NCBI GenBank assembly: GCA_037975125.1
Contig: CM075853.1
Coordinates: 69,684,609-69,748,608, forward strand
Reading direction: 5' to 3'
Length of the DNA: 64,000 nucleotides
From: Latrodectus hesperus
Taxonomy: Eukaryota; Arthropoda; Arachnida; Araneae; Theridiidae
Every line of letters begins with the position of its first letter. The first letter of the stretch is position 1. Positions 12,002 to 23,800 of the stretch are shown one piece after another. The notes beneath the pieces are model-generated. The model was not told where the DNA came from. It did no database searches and saw only the letters and a program-made list of their open reading frames with translations. Position numbers and translations under genes: made by a program.

Positions 12002-12547
12002 GGTACTTTCGGTAACGAAAGGGCTGATGAACTGGCCAAAGAGGCTGCGAACTTACCAGAGCCAACGCTGGACCTGTCACGTCCAAGGTCACACCTTCTC
12101 AAGGTGCGCAATAAAGAGGCACTGCGTGTATGGCAGTAGAGTCGGGAAAGCAAAGATGTTGGTCGCCAGACCTTCAGATTCTTTGAAACAGTGACCGAAA
12201 AAAGAGTTTTCAGAAATGCTATCATAGCCCAAATAGCGACTGGACACGGACGTGTAACGGAATATCTTCATAAGCGAGGGTATCCGATTAGTGAGCTATG
12301 TCGCTCATACAATGTGGTGTGGGATTGCCTCCACTTCGTGCTGTCTTGTACCAGGACCGCGGAAGAAAGGAGCAAACTGGTGTACTATAGCGCAAACTTG
12401 AGTACCATCTTGGACCGGCGCAATTGGTCGATCTTGAAAAGTATCATGTCCATTGTGTCGGACGACATTCCAATGATGGAATACCAGCATGCCACCGACG
12501 ATGGTCCGGTCGAGAAGAGGAATAGAATAGGAATTGACGGTAAATAA
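12002..12547 (+). pseudogene. Non-LTR retrotransposon RNase H end and C-terminal tail, second part
   Basis: Continues the RNase H that stops at 10339. The first residues (GTFGNERADELAKEAAN) complete the last RNase H motif, with the catalytic Asp in ERADEL. Deleting 10340-12001 (1,662 bp, a multiple of three) joins the two parts in frame. After the RNase H comes the conserved tail of these polyproteins: SHLLKVRNKEALRVWQ, an in-frame TAG, then RQTFRFFETVTEKRVFRNAI, QIATGHGRVTEYLHKRG, and a Cys/His-poor version of the zinc-knuckle-like end (LHFVLSCTRTAEERSKL). The frame ends at a TAA at 12545. The element is on the opposite strand to the one inserted in it. Confidence 0.87.
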
Positions 12548-12835
12548 AAGAAATGTATAGGAATTGACGTTAAGGTAACGTACAAATCTTGCACGAAGTG
12601 TACTGTTTGCCAATATAAGAGAGTGGGTGCCGGCGATACTTCTCGCCTCATCAAGGTATGATTCTGTAGCTCATCTACCAAAGCAGGTGGTGGCTGTTGG
12701 ATCTTAGATTCGAATTTAACATCTTTGGGTTGCAAGGCATTTAAATTAGTTATAGAAGCCTCGGCTTCTGGCACTAAGCCTCGCAAATTCCATCCCCTTC
12801 TGTCTCTGTTTGCCGAATTTTTTCACTTTCTCGCT
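12548..12835 (+). other. Probable 3' untranslated part of the plus-strand retrotransposon
   Basis: G+C content stays higher than background up to about 12835, then the TTGGC island begins. A partial repeat of AGGAATTGACG occurs at 12529 and 12558. Opposite-strand open frames here have no recognisable motif. I see no clear tail or flanking duplication, so the 3' boundary is a guess. Confidence 0.35.
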
Positions 12836-12839
12836 ACTC

Positions 12840-13140
12840 TTTCCCAAGTAGCAAAATAGCTTGGCTCTATTTTGGATAATCCTGGCTTTGTCTAGCTCCA
12901 GAATTGACAGTCTATATTGGGCTAATCTTGGATGGTCTACATTTCGTTATATAAGACCAATGTGGGCTGCAAAAATAGGCCAAATCTTGGCAACCTACAA
13001 TGAACCTATCTAGACGGCCAAGATAGCTTGGCCGTCTAGATAGCAAACAGAGAGAGAAAGCTTGGCCGCCAAAATTTATCCAATTTAGGCAGCCAAGATA
13101 AGTCCTACATTGGGCTACAGTTTGCCTACATTATATGTAG
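12840..13140. repeat. TTGGC-motif island with a strong palindrome
   Basis: About 300 bp in which TTGG, TTGGC and GGCCAA/GCCAAG motifs recur in both orientations roughly every 20-30 bp. They are interspersed with CTAC/GTCTA elements such as TTGGATGGTCTAC, CTTGGCAACCTAC and ATTGGGCTAC. It lies directly after the retrotransposon cluster and is unlike the A+T-rich flanks. No coding potential. It may be part of a foldback or MITE-type repeat; I cannot name it. Confidence 0.5.
13006..13043. repeat. Perfect 17-bp inverted repeat, 4-nt loop
   Basis: CTATCTAGACGGCCAAG (13006-13022), loop ATAG, then the exact reverse complement at 13027-13043. It sits inside the TTGGC island. Confidence 0.9.
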
Positions 13141-13149
13141 TGATAACAA

Positions 13150-13860
13150 AGGATTTTATTTTTATAACTAAATTAGAACGAAGATATTTTAAGTTTTTGC
13201 AATAAATACGACAATTTTTTTTTCATTTAAACCTGCATTGTTGCATCCTGCAAAAATATTCAGATTCGTATTAACTAGTAATTGTTTCTGATTTTTTTAA
13301 CTTTAGTTAACATCTTGCTGTCAAATTTTAAAATATTACTTTTTTAAACGTAAAAAATACATAAATATGAGCAAACTTGTTCATTATTTGTTAAGAGCTC
13401 AACATTAGTTTTTAACAAAAATTGCCCAGATGCCGAAATATTCAATACTGAAAATATTAACTAGACAGTAGAACGGTTTATTCTAAAAATTTTATTTAAC
13501 AAAATGCATTTATTAATTTTATTTAACAAAATGCAATTTCGCAATTTAGATAATACACTTCTTTTTTAACATTCAACTTTAAACTTTGCTCTTCACTACA
13601 ATTACTAAAGCTTCCTCTTCACTATAATTTGTCAAGACTAAAACAGCACCTATAAATTTAATGCTGTGGTGAGATTTGAAAATTTTAGAAAAATTCCGAG
13701 GAAACCCATATTCGTTTTTAATAATTGAGTGACAGAGATGATAATTCAAAATAAATGTAATAACACTTAATAATTTATTTTAGCAACGTAATAACAAGAG
13801 AAATTTATATTTACAGTCAAAACATTCTCGATTAAATAATTGAAATTTTATTTTGTATTT
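13150..13860. other. A+T-rich spacer
   Basis: Only low-complexity A+T-rich sequence. A short duplication (about 20 bp, ATTTTATTTAACAAAATGCA) occurs at 13488-13507 and again at 13516-13535. Confidence 0.6.
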
Positions 13861-13872
13861 CTTTTATGACAT

Positions 13873-14400
13873 TTACACAATAATATACCATAACCAAATT
13901 TGACCAGTTGGGAGTTGAAATGAGAGATCAGACTCACCCCTTTTAGAAGTAGCAGTGTGGCGTCTTTTATCGTCAATGGCATTACCGCTTTCCGGTGTCG
14001 ATGATTCTCTTTTCTCATCTACTTCCTGTCCTCTACTCGGCATCTTCGCTTTGCTTTTCCATCCGCTGATATTTCCACACCTCACTGGCTTACTGCTTGG
14101 CTTGCCCATTCCTCATGAGCTCTCTCCTTTCTCTGTGCTATCTCTTCTCAGATCTTATCCTCATCTATTTGTCGGCAATCTGCAGCTCCATTCAGGAAAG
14201 TCGAGATAGAGCTCCTACTGGACAGGGCAGTTATACTCCGTTTACCACTAAAATCTTTTTAGCTTCTCATTATGCTCAATTGCTCCAGTCTCGAAACCAA
14301 GATTTCTTTTCTCTGTGCGAGGGACTTCTGTGTCTTCTCCTTTTTTAGATGCCGTTTTTAATTCCTCATAATTCTCGTCTTAGCTCCTCCTCTTTACACC
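13873..14400 (-). pseudogene. Unassigned G+C-richer remnant, possibly gag-like
   Basis: This patch is clearly richer in G+C than its surroundings. On the minus strand it yields charged, glutamine- and lysine-rich fragments (SLAQRKEILVSRLEQL near 14300, EEIAQRKERAHEEW near 14130, then a Lys/Ser/Thr-rich 78-codon frame at 13873-14109) separated by stops. The style, a coiled-coil-like stretch followed by a basic Ser/Thr-rich tail, resembles gag-like first proteins of retroelements. I do not recognise a specific family and see no zinc knuckle. It could also be a random decayed repeat. The plus-strand frames over the same DNA are Leu/Ser-rich mirrors with no motif. Confidence 0.25.
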
Positions 14401-17330
14401 ATTGGTTTTTAAAAGTTTTATAGTACCTCCTGTACTTCTGTGTGATAGGTCAGAAATCTCTACACATCCATGCATTATATTTAAAATGTAATGAAAATTC
14501 TTTTTCTAACTCAAAATAGTTTTTTAATTTAAAAAAATTTAAGATTAAAATCATTATTTGGATATGATATCAATTTCTGACTGTTTCAACTAGAAGTATT
14601 TGATCTTATAAAAAATTAATTTAATATTTGTTCATCTTAACTGTTCAAGAATACTTGTTAATAAAAAATATTAAAATGATCAACTGAATGAAAAATCTTC
14701 TATGAGGAAAATTTTTAAGCAATTATAGTACTATTCTGGAAACTGTCATAGTTAACTGCCAACAATTTTTTTAAAAGTCACAAACTCCATGATGTGTAGA
14801 GCCAATGTTCTTATATTGTGTAATTAAACATAGAAATATAAAAATGGGAAATTTTTCATGTAAGCAACTTCAATAGGATATACTTTTATGATATGTTATT
14901 AGAGAAATACAAAACAATTATTAGTGACACCTTTAAATAATAATTAATCATAGTAATATAAATTATATATATGAACTGTTGATGAATTTTTATGCATAGA
15001 ATACTGAGACCCATGTCATAACAGAAACATTTCATAGAGTTTGGAAAGGAATAATTTATATTAGCTTCAAATTTCTGTTGAAAATGTAAATCAAGTTATT
15101 CCAATATTTGTTTATAATTTTCAAAAGAAATAATAATTAAAAATTAGTAATAAATATAGCTTCAGATATTTGATAGTTATTTGAAATATTTCAGAGTAAT
15201 TTATCGACTTTCTTTGTGATTTATAGTAATACTGAAATTAGTTATAGTTTGAATACTAAACAAGTCTTATTAATTTATTAGTCTTTACTAAATAGAAATA
15301 ATCTATGCAATTCAAAGCTCAGTCAATACAAGATGAAAATAAACTTAAATTTATGTGACTCACTTAGTAGTTACAAATGTAAGGTACTTAGCACCATTCT
15401 AGAAACGGTTACTAATTATTAAAATAGTGCCCAATATAGTTATCCTATCATAGAATGATAATGCTGGAAATCAGCTGCATGTTTTACATTTTCTTGAAAT
15501 ATATTCTTTATTTCAGAGAAGAGTTAAAAATTATATCGATAAAGATCTCTGTACTTGAAATTTAACCTGTGATTGATGTACAAATGTATTCCAAATCTAG
15601 AAGAACAAAGTATTTTGAAGTATTTTTTCTTCAAACAAACTCACTCATTTTGCATATCATAATACTTGTATGATACCTGTCTATTCATTAAATCGTAGAT
15701 GTATCTTCATATTTTGATTTCTAAAGACACAAAATGATATCTAAGAATAATTATTGTGCTTTTATTGAGTATATCAATACTAGTTTAGTCAAGACTAAAA
15801 CCAAAGTAAATTCTCAAAAAAATTAAATAAGCAAGAAATCTTTAAAAAAATAGCTGTAGAGAATGACAACTTAAATACATTATTTGAAAATAATTTAAAT
15901 AACAAGGTCTGATGGACCTTGTCTGACATTTGGAGGATAGGCCAAAATGACAACACAACTAAATAATTTTAAATATGTTATTATCAATGTATGTTTAATG
16001 CAGCATTTTAATTAAAAATAATTTTAATCATAAAATTCATTAATTGAGCTTGATTATAATGCATTCCTTAACAATTTATTTGAAGAATATTTTGTAAATC
16101 AAACATGAATGCTGTAATTTGAATCACAAAAATGCACTAATTAATGAAGATGTATGTTACTATAAATAACAAGTAAATTTCCAAACAGTTTTAAGTCAAA
16201 TATAAAATTTGTGTTGATGATCTTCCAACCATGTAGAATTTCTGAAATTCATGATAAATATTTATGAATTTTATAAATAAATTTAAGAATTATTAAATAT
16301 TTTAATATTTGGAAATCACTTTTTTCTAACAAGATTACCTTTTTTTTAAACTAACATTTAGCTCAAAACTTTCACCAACGCATTAAGATAATAAATGAGT
16401 TATTTAAATGAAGTTGCATTACTGAAGCTTATCTTAACTTTTGAACAGTAAATCAAGTATTCATGGCAGATTTTCGGAAGTAGCTTAAAGAAATATCTAT
16501 TGGCGTGTCCTCAACTGAAAATGTCACGAGCTCTTTCATTATCAATTCCGAAGCCTTTGTTTCTAAACTTCTCCAAACTCATTAGTGAAAGGCTCTTCAT
16601 TTTTGAATTCCGGTGTGGCATTTTATGAATAAAGTTTTTAACATTGATAATTATTCTCCACTGTCTATTTAATACTGTGAATAAATTTGATGCTGAATTA
16701 AATAAATTATTTTTAACATATTGCGCATAAAATCAAAGTTTTCACAGATTTACATGTTACATAATCTTTGCTTAAATTATACTTTTTGTTACATTATACT
16801 AGATATATTCAAAAAAGATTATTAGTATATGTATTTAAGATTTGGTTTTAACATTGTACTCATTTTTAACTTTAGCATACGAGCTGTAGTTCCACAAATA
16901 TTCACAAATTAATGATTCCAAATTACTACGAACATCTATGATTGAAGATAAAATCGATCCCATGAATTCTTGAATTGAATATTAGATTTATGTCAAATAA
17001 GTCAAATAAGTAACTAATTAATTCAAGAATTTAGAATTTGACAAAAGGTAATCTTTTTAAAAACATTCATTTAAATTATAACTATAATCTTATCAAAAAT
17101 TTAAAACCTAAATAGGAAAACTTTTTTAATCTTATGACACCCAGTGTAAGCACTTCTGATTTCACAGATTATTTTGTAGTTTCTTTTTTTGACGCTCAAG
17201 AGTCAAGTTAATTTTATCATTCTTCTCAAAATTATACTAAGCCATATTAATTTAAAATAAAATTTTTTCGAAGTGCCGATAATACTTTACAAAACATTTC
17301 AGTTAAAAATTATAAAAATTGTGCATAAGA
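14401..17330. other. A+T-rich DNA without recognisable feature
   Basis: No coding frame or structured repeat seen. A mildly G+C-richer stretch at about 16500-16630 gives minus-strand frames of some 30 residues that I could not place. Confidence 0.65.
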
Positions 17331-17334
17331 CAAG

Positions 17335-17880
17335 GGAACTGTACAATGGGTAAATTGCGCCAAGCGGGCGATAAAGTGCGGCTAACGGGCTTTACAGTTG
17401 GGTTGTTTTTGCATGACGAAATTTTCGTTTTATGACATAAAGTGATCGTATGACATGTGCGAAATTCATTTTGTGTGCAAGGTTTGAAGCATTTAGTGAG
17501 TAATTTTATTTCTTTCTTACTATTATTAATATTCCCGTTATTGGACTTCGAATTTTTCTAAAGTTATATTATTCCGAAATTTTGGAAGATATGTTTATAA
17601 TTTTTAAAATATTGTTTTTACTTTTTGAAAAGTATTTTGTTTTGGAATTTTTTTAAAGTTATATAATTTCGAATTTTTGTTTGATCGGCCATTAAAAGAT
17701 CTGTGTGCAGTACTAGTCATGTGCCTGGTCAGTTTGATTCATACATATCACAGAGTACGTATGCTGGAGAAACCATAAAGAAAGTATAGAATATTTCTTC
17801 GAAGCCATTAAAACCGTTTATTCCCCAGCAGGGTGCGTTGTTTGCAAAAACAGTGAAGATTAGGTAAGTTATTTTGTTTT
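17335..17880 (+). other. G+C-richer patch with repeated GCGGGC-type motifs and a splice-donor-like site
   Basis: At 17346-17390 the motifs TTGCGCCAAGCGGGCGA and AGTGCGGCTAACGGGC form an imperfect direct repeat, unusual here. Downstream, 17690-17865 is more balanced in composition and ends with ATTAG followed by GTAAGTT, a textbook splice-donor sequence. There is no long open frame, so if it is an exon it would be non-coding. A transposon end is an equal possibility. No acceptor or partner exon could be recognised. Confidence 0.25.
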
Positions 17881-18290
17881 TAATTGAAATTTCATTCAAG
17901 GTGGTAATTAGAAACTCTAGTTTTTATAAAAATGTATGCTCATAAAAGTAAATACATCTTTAAGCATTATTGCGTGTTTCACGTTTGTGTTAGATTCTGC
18001 CTTACTGAAATTTTCTTAGGTAAGCGTCACTGATTGGTTAGTTAAAATTTGAGTTGTAATAAAAAATGCAATATGTTAATATTAGAAATTAACGTTGTTC
18101 CCCGGTTGTCACAAGTAGGTAGCGCTTCACTGAAGTTTTTTTAAGGTGACACCATTGCCCAGAAAATAAAAATTCAAGTTCTAATAAAAAATTGGATTCT
18201 AGTCTATCAGAATTTTATATATATAATAATTCTATAATATGTAATTATAATGAAATATTCGAAATGTTGCTATTTGGAATTCAAAATAGC

Positions 18291-18415
18291 GTGCGATTTC
18301 AAAGTTTGAAGCTCGAACGCGATCGGAATTTAGTAGCAGGATATTGCACGTAGTGACGTAATTTAGGTTGGCGAGATAGCTGTGCAGCACTTGTACCGAA
18401 GATTGGAAATCGCAC
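18291..18415. repeat. ~125-bp segment with inverted ends GTGCGATTTC
   Basis: GTGCGATTTC at 18291-18300 and its exact reverse complement GAAATCGCAC at 18406-18415 bound a G+C-richer segment. This may be a small MITE-like element or a chance match; no clear flanking duplication is seen. Confidence 0.3.
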
Positions 18416-18830
18416 CAAACTTGTATAGTTCCAAGGTCTTTTACAAAAATTTGCCTTCAATTTTATTTAAAAATACATTAATTTTGTTCTACATTTAATT
18501 CAAATAATATTTTACAAAATTATTTATGATAGCTTATCTTCATAAATTTACGACATACATCCATTTAGGATGTATCAACCTATTTTTCTTTAAAAAATGT
18601 TTAAGATAAATTTTAAAATACTTTGAGTTAAAGAGTAGGATAAATCTTAAAGTAAAGGTAATGTAGTAAAGACGTTAAAAGTTAAATTAAAAAAAAATTA
18701 AATATTTATTTATTTAAGATTGTGCAATTTTAAAATGTTTAATGTGAGTTTTATATTAACATTTGTGGGTGTGCAATTGTCAAAACATTTCACATTAAAG
18801 AATTTTAAGTTTGTAGTTATTTTACACCGA

Positions 18831-19157
18831 ATTTTTTTATCCAATGGTGGGCACACAAGGGTAACTAAACCCTATGCCACAACAAGTCCAGAAACTGCTA
18901 CTCATTTATCGTTACCCAGCGGGCACCTGTGAACCAAGTCACGGAAGCGAGTAGCGTTACCCGCGCCATACCACCACAAACCCGTTTATAGGGTGGGTCA
19001 CATTCATATCACAACATACACACATCACAGAAGAGAGGACAGAGAAACACAGAGGGAAAAAAGAAGAAAAGAAACATCCATGCCCGAACCGGGATTCGAA
19101 CCCGGGGCACACAACTCAGGAGTCAGGAACGCTAACCACTCAGTCATTGGTCGGCAC
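18831..19157 (-). mobile_element. tRNA-derived SINE, family 1, copy A
   Basis: Read on the minus strand, the head at 19157 has a pol III A box (TGACTGAGTGGTTAGCG) and B box (GGTTCGAATCC) in tRNA spacing. The motif GGGCATGGATGTTT follows, then a purine/pyrimidine-rich linker, then a body ending in an A-rich tail (T-run at 18832-18838 on the plus strand). It is flanked by a perfect 9-bp duplication TTACACCGA (18822-18830 and 19158-19166). SINEs are transcribed by RNA polymerase III and copied by LINE enzymes. It is not a functional tRNA gene, since the acceptor stem and anticodon arm do not fold. Confidence 0.9.
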
Positions 19158-19785
19158 TTACACCGAGTATATTTAGAAACATTTAATAGTAATATTTCTA
19201 ATAGAAATGACATTTTCCTGAAAGTACTTTTCATATGTTTAATATATATACGAATAATTTTATAAATACATTTAAGTTCTTGAAAACTGTAATTTCTATT
19301 TTTTACAAGTGTTTTGTATCATTACCGTATAAATGTTAGGGTACATTTTTGAAGTTTTCTTTCATAAATACAGTCAGCTGCTCAGTTTTTCTAAGATTTC
19401 AATATTTTAAAACATTACTATTATATACAATTTTTGGAAAATTTTTACGGAAAGTTTCAACTTGAGAAATAATTATTAATATTATGAATTATTTTCTCTC
19501 AGAACCCAATTTCATTAATCATTAAATTTTTAAAATTTTTCAAATCGTTAAATTTTTGAAAATATGCTGCTTATTTAAAAAAAAAAAAGAAATTATTTCA
19601 TTATGTATTTGAGAACCAGTGAAGAACTGGTTCATTACTGTTGGGATAATATTGTAATTTTAAGTGGTAGCAATCCTAGTTAAAATAAAGCATTGCGGCA
19701 GAAATATTTTCATCTCCGTTCCAAAATATTTCGAGTCGGATCATGGGCAATCGCGTAAACACATTCACTGCAGTGGTCAAAAATA

Positions 19786-20096
19786 TTTTTTTTTCAATGG
19801 CGGGCACAAGAAAGTTGAACCCTATGCCACAACAAAGCCAGAGACTGCTACTCATTTGTCGTTACCCAGCGGGCACCTGTGAACCAAGTCACGGAGGCGA
19901 GTAGCGTTACCCGCGCCATACCACCACAAACCCGTTTATAGGGCGGACCACATTCATACAACATCACAGAAGAAAGGACAGAGAAACACAGAGAGAACAG
20001 AGAAGGAAAGAAACATCCATGCCCGAACCGGGATTCAAACCCGGGACCAACAGCTCAGGAGTCAGGAACGCTAACCACTCAGCCAATCGATCAGGA
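19786..20096 (-). mobile_element. tRNA-derived SINE, family 1, copy B
   Basis: Very similar to copy A along its whole length and in the same orientation, starting only about 630 bp downstream. Its B box reads GGTTTGAATCC instead of GGTTCGAATCC. The A-rich tail appears as a T-run at 19787-19794 on the plus strand. Flanked by a perfect 10-bp duplication GTCAAAAATA (19776-19785 and 20097-20106). The different target duplications show A and B inserted independently and are not a tandem duplication. Confidence 0.9.
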
Positions 20097-20650
20097 GTCA
20101 AAAATAATCTTTCGAAAGTTAAAATGAACAGCAAATACAGTTTCTTAAGCAAATCAGATGGTTTGAAATGTAAAAAAAGGGTATATAGATTCGATGTCGT
20201 ACTTTTTTTTCCTCAATCGTTGCGCTCGGACAGCAGATTTAAAAGGGAAACAAAGCCACCCTCTTTTTATCTAATAAACTGGATTTTGGAAAGGTAATGT
20301 ATTATTTAAATTAATAATATTGATTAATAAGTAACATAACAGTGAGTTTACATCAGCTGATTTATGCAGTATTTATAAGCTCATTGTTTTTTAAATATTC
20401 AAAATTGATGCAAGGATTTATAAAACTAGATATATGCTCAATATGATCTCAGTCCAGTTCAATTTTTATTGCATTGAATCAGCACACATCCACACAATGA
20501 AAATGTTCATAAATATCTACGTGTTTCAGGAAAAACAGAATTTTTGATGTACTTACTTATATTGAAACAAATTACGGAAACTTCACACTCAAAGCACCAT
20601 TAGGATTTGTACTTTCGGAAAGTGGGAAGGCAATATTCATCTCTCGTTAA

Positions 20651-20833
20651 GTTTGGTTTGGTTTGTTTGTCGCTCAACGGTCATTTTTTGCACACGAGGG
20701 CTAATTAGACCGGGACTTGCGGTTTAAAGTGGATTCCGAACCACTACAAACATCCATGCCCAAGGTGGGATTCGAACCCACGAACTGTTGAACCGAAGGC
20801 AAGAGCGCTAACCATTCGGCTGCCAGCTCGGTC
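20651..20833 (-). mobile_element. tRNA-derived SINE, family 2, copy D
   Basis: On the minus strand the head carries GCCGAATGGTTAGCGCT (A box) and GGTTCGAATCC (B box), then GGGCATGGATGTTT. A family-2 body follows (GTAGTGGTTCGGAATCCACT and onwards) and ends in AACAAACCAAACCAAAC. A perfect 13-bp duplication CATCTCTCGTTAA flanks it (20638-20650 and 20834-20846). At 183 bp it is shorter than family 1. No stable tRNA fold; it is not a host tRNA gene. Confidence 0.9.
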
Positions 20834-20849
20834 CATCTCTCGTTAAAAG

Positions 20850-23800
20850 CTAGAGATTATAATTATGGGATTTGAACGATGCCGTTCATGCAGTGGTGAA
20901 TTCCATGATGAGACTTGAAATTTAAAGCATGGGGAAATCAATTTATATATAAAGCAAAAAAAAAAAAATCTAGTATTCTTACACATTTTAAATTACAGAA
21001 ACAAAATCATCCGAGGTAAAATAGTTTGTTGAAAAGTCAATTTTGTGGTTCTTAGATAAATATTTTTTTAAATAATTTATGTTTAATGATTGTATAAAGA
21101 AACTAATGCAATATGCTTGCAAATTATATTAAGGAACATTGTGAGGAAAATGAATTTTGTTCAATGAAGGAACTAAACTTTAAAATAATCACGAAGACTA
21201 AAGCAGTCTATTGTCTGTCCCTGAAAGAGAAAGAAAATCCGATTTATGAAAATATATCATAAATTTCATAGAAAATACTTCATTTATAAGCTCATCAGAT
21301 TGAAAACTAAACATAATTATTCTATTGTTAAATGTATTTTTAGTTTTAATGAGAAAAATTTAAAAATAAGTTTGTTAAGAAAAGGGGAACTTTTTAATAA
21401 ATGAAAATATGCATTGAAATATAAACATAGTAATTTCTTCATCAAAATCACAACACTAAAAAAATATTCTGTTTCAAGGTTAAAAACTGATATTTCTTAA
21501 AGTATAAAGTATTTAAAAGCAAATTTCTTAGAAATGAGGAAAATAATAAATCCAAAAACCTACCTCAATATTTAGCCATATTTTACTTAGTATTTTACCG
21601 GATGTTACTTTCCACGTTACTCATTTCTTAATTATTGACAAGCATCTTCTTAAATCTTTAGATCAGGAAAAGATGCAAGTTACAAAGAATTATTAAATAT
21701 TTGGCTAAGTTTTGAAGATAGTTACAACTCATGAAAGCGCGTTATCTTGGTAAAATATAACTGTAGATGAGATTAATGATTGTTTAGGCAAAGCAGTGTA
21801 TTTGATATTTTCAAAGTACATATTTGTAAAGTTACAAGTTTGTAATACTTTAGGTATCTATGAGTTCCGAAAGTATAGAAATAATTTAATAAATATTTCC
21901 ATTTTTCTGCAAGCGCTATTGAATGTACTCTATCAGTTTTGAAACTGATATTCAATGCAGGTATGGGGTTGTTAATTTATTTAGAAAATAGTACATAAAA
22001 TCTTATTACCTTTGTCTTATTACCTTATATTTATAATTAAATTTAACATAATAAAATAATTTATGTTTATCCATAAAGTCCAACATAAATGATGAACGCA
22101 GAATGATTTTCAGTCTCATCATGAAAAACTTGCAGTTTACTAGAATAACTTAGTCAATAAACAAAGGAAATGAATTATGTTTCTAAAAATGTTACTTTTC
22201 TTTAAAAGTAAATTCATTTATATGTTTATAGATTTGAACATTACATTAAATGTATTTAAAAGTTTATTAAATATAAACATTAGCATTTAAATTTCTAAAT
22301 ATATTAAAGGAATAAGTTGTAATAATTATGTTATTTTAGATTTTGTGATATTTTCTAATAAATTCTTCTAAAGAGCAATTAATAGACAATTATACACATT
22401 AACTATAATCGTAATAATCCATAAGATTAGTATGTGAATTTGAATGAAAACATTTTCTTAGATTAATAATTTTTAAATGTGTGATAATTTGAAGAAAAAT
22501 TATGTTTTAATGATAATCATGAATTTATATTTTAAAAATAAAATCAGAATAATTATTTTTTGCAGTTTAAAATTAAATTATTAAAATCTTACGTAAAAAA
22601 TATTTTAATTCAATCATAAATTCGTAATATTTTATTTTATTTACTCTCTCTCTTTACAACTATTTTTAAAACAAATCCTGTTAAACCCAACCGTGTTCCT
22701 TAAAGGATTTAGGTGTGTGTTCTTCTAGAAGAAAGCTGTGAATAGAAAGATTAGAAAGCTGTGTTTCTTATATACTAATGTATTAATGCTAGTAAATGAA
22801 TTGTTTTTTAATAGAGCTTAACCTAATAACTACACAAATATTACTTTAATTATTTAGTTTTGGGTTTTAAAGTATGGTTCTCATGGCAAAAGTTGATTAG
22901 ATATGAAACTTTTACTAATGACAAAATATAAAATTCATATTCATAGAAATAAATATCGCTTAACTTTATATATAAATAGATAAAATATATTTGTTTCTTT
23001 GCGATTACATTTTTATTAATGAAAGTGTAGTTATAAAGCATTTACTATCCAAAGTAATTATACGTCATTATATTCACACTATATATAAAATGTTATAACT
23101 ATCATTTTATTTTAACTGAAATGTGCTCGATATAATAAGATGCAAAAATTAAGTGCAAAATATAAACAAAAAATTTCAATTATTTTCATCGAAGATATCT
23201 GAGGCATTTGTGTCAATTTTAAATGAAAGTTTACAAGCATCACTAATCCAGTATTAAGATATATATTTAATGATTTAAAACTAATATGGATAATCTAAGA
23301 TAGATTGTGATGTAAGGAAATCCGTTATTTACCTCTATTGGGGTTATCAAGTTTAACTGCTTTAACAGTGGAACTATCCACACTTTCTATCGGATGTTAC
23401 GTGTGATGGCCGAGAAGTCCACTTCCAGCTGTTATTCAAAAAAAATTTTAAAGGTGGGGCATTAAAGCATACAGAATTCTATACAACAGGATCAGTTTTT
23501 CTCGAAAATAAATTTTATGTACACTTAATAGTATCAAATTAGAGATATACATTTAAAATGAAAGTAGTATATGTTGAAAAACCAAAAAGATAAAAAAAAT
23601 AAGACAATTAAAAAAAAACTAAACTACAAATAACCATATACAAAATATACAATCTTGAAAAGGAAAGTCAAAATGCCATACTATTGTTGATTATAAATTT
23701 TAAAATAATGAGTGAGTTGAACAGATATAATTCATTCAATGTATGACTGTATATTTTGAATATATAGTAAGAAATCAAGTAAATTTTTAAAATTAAAAGG

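Noticed and set aside
16490..16640. Possible hAT transposase C-terminal dimerisation segment
   Set aside because: Considered because of short Leu/Ser-rich frames on both strands, but the diagnostic ERxFS and LR..M motifs could not be found.
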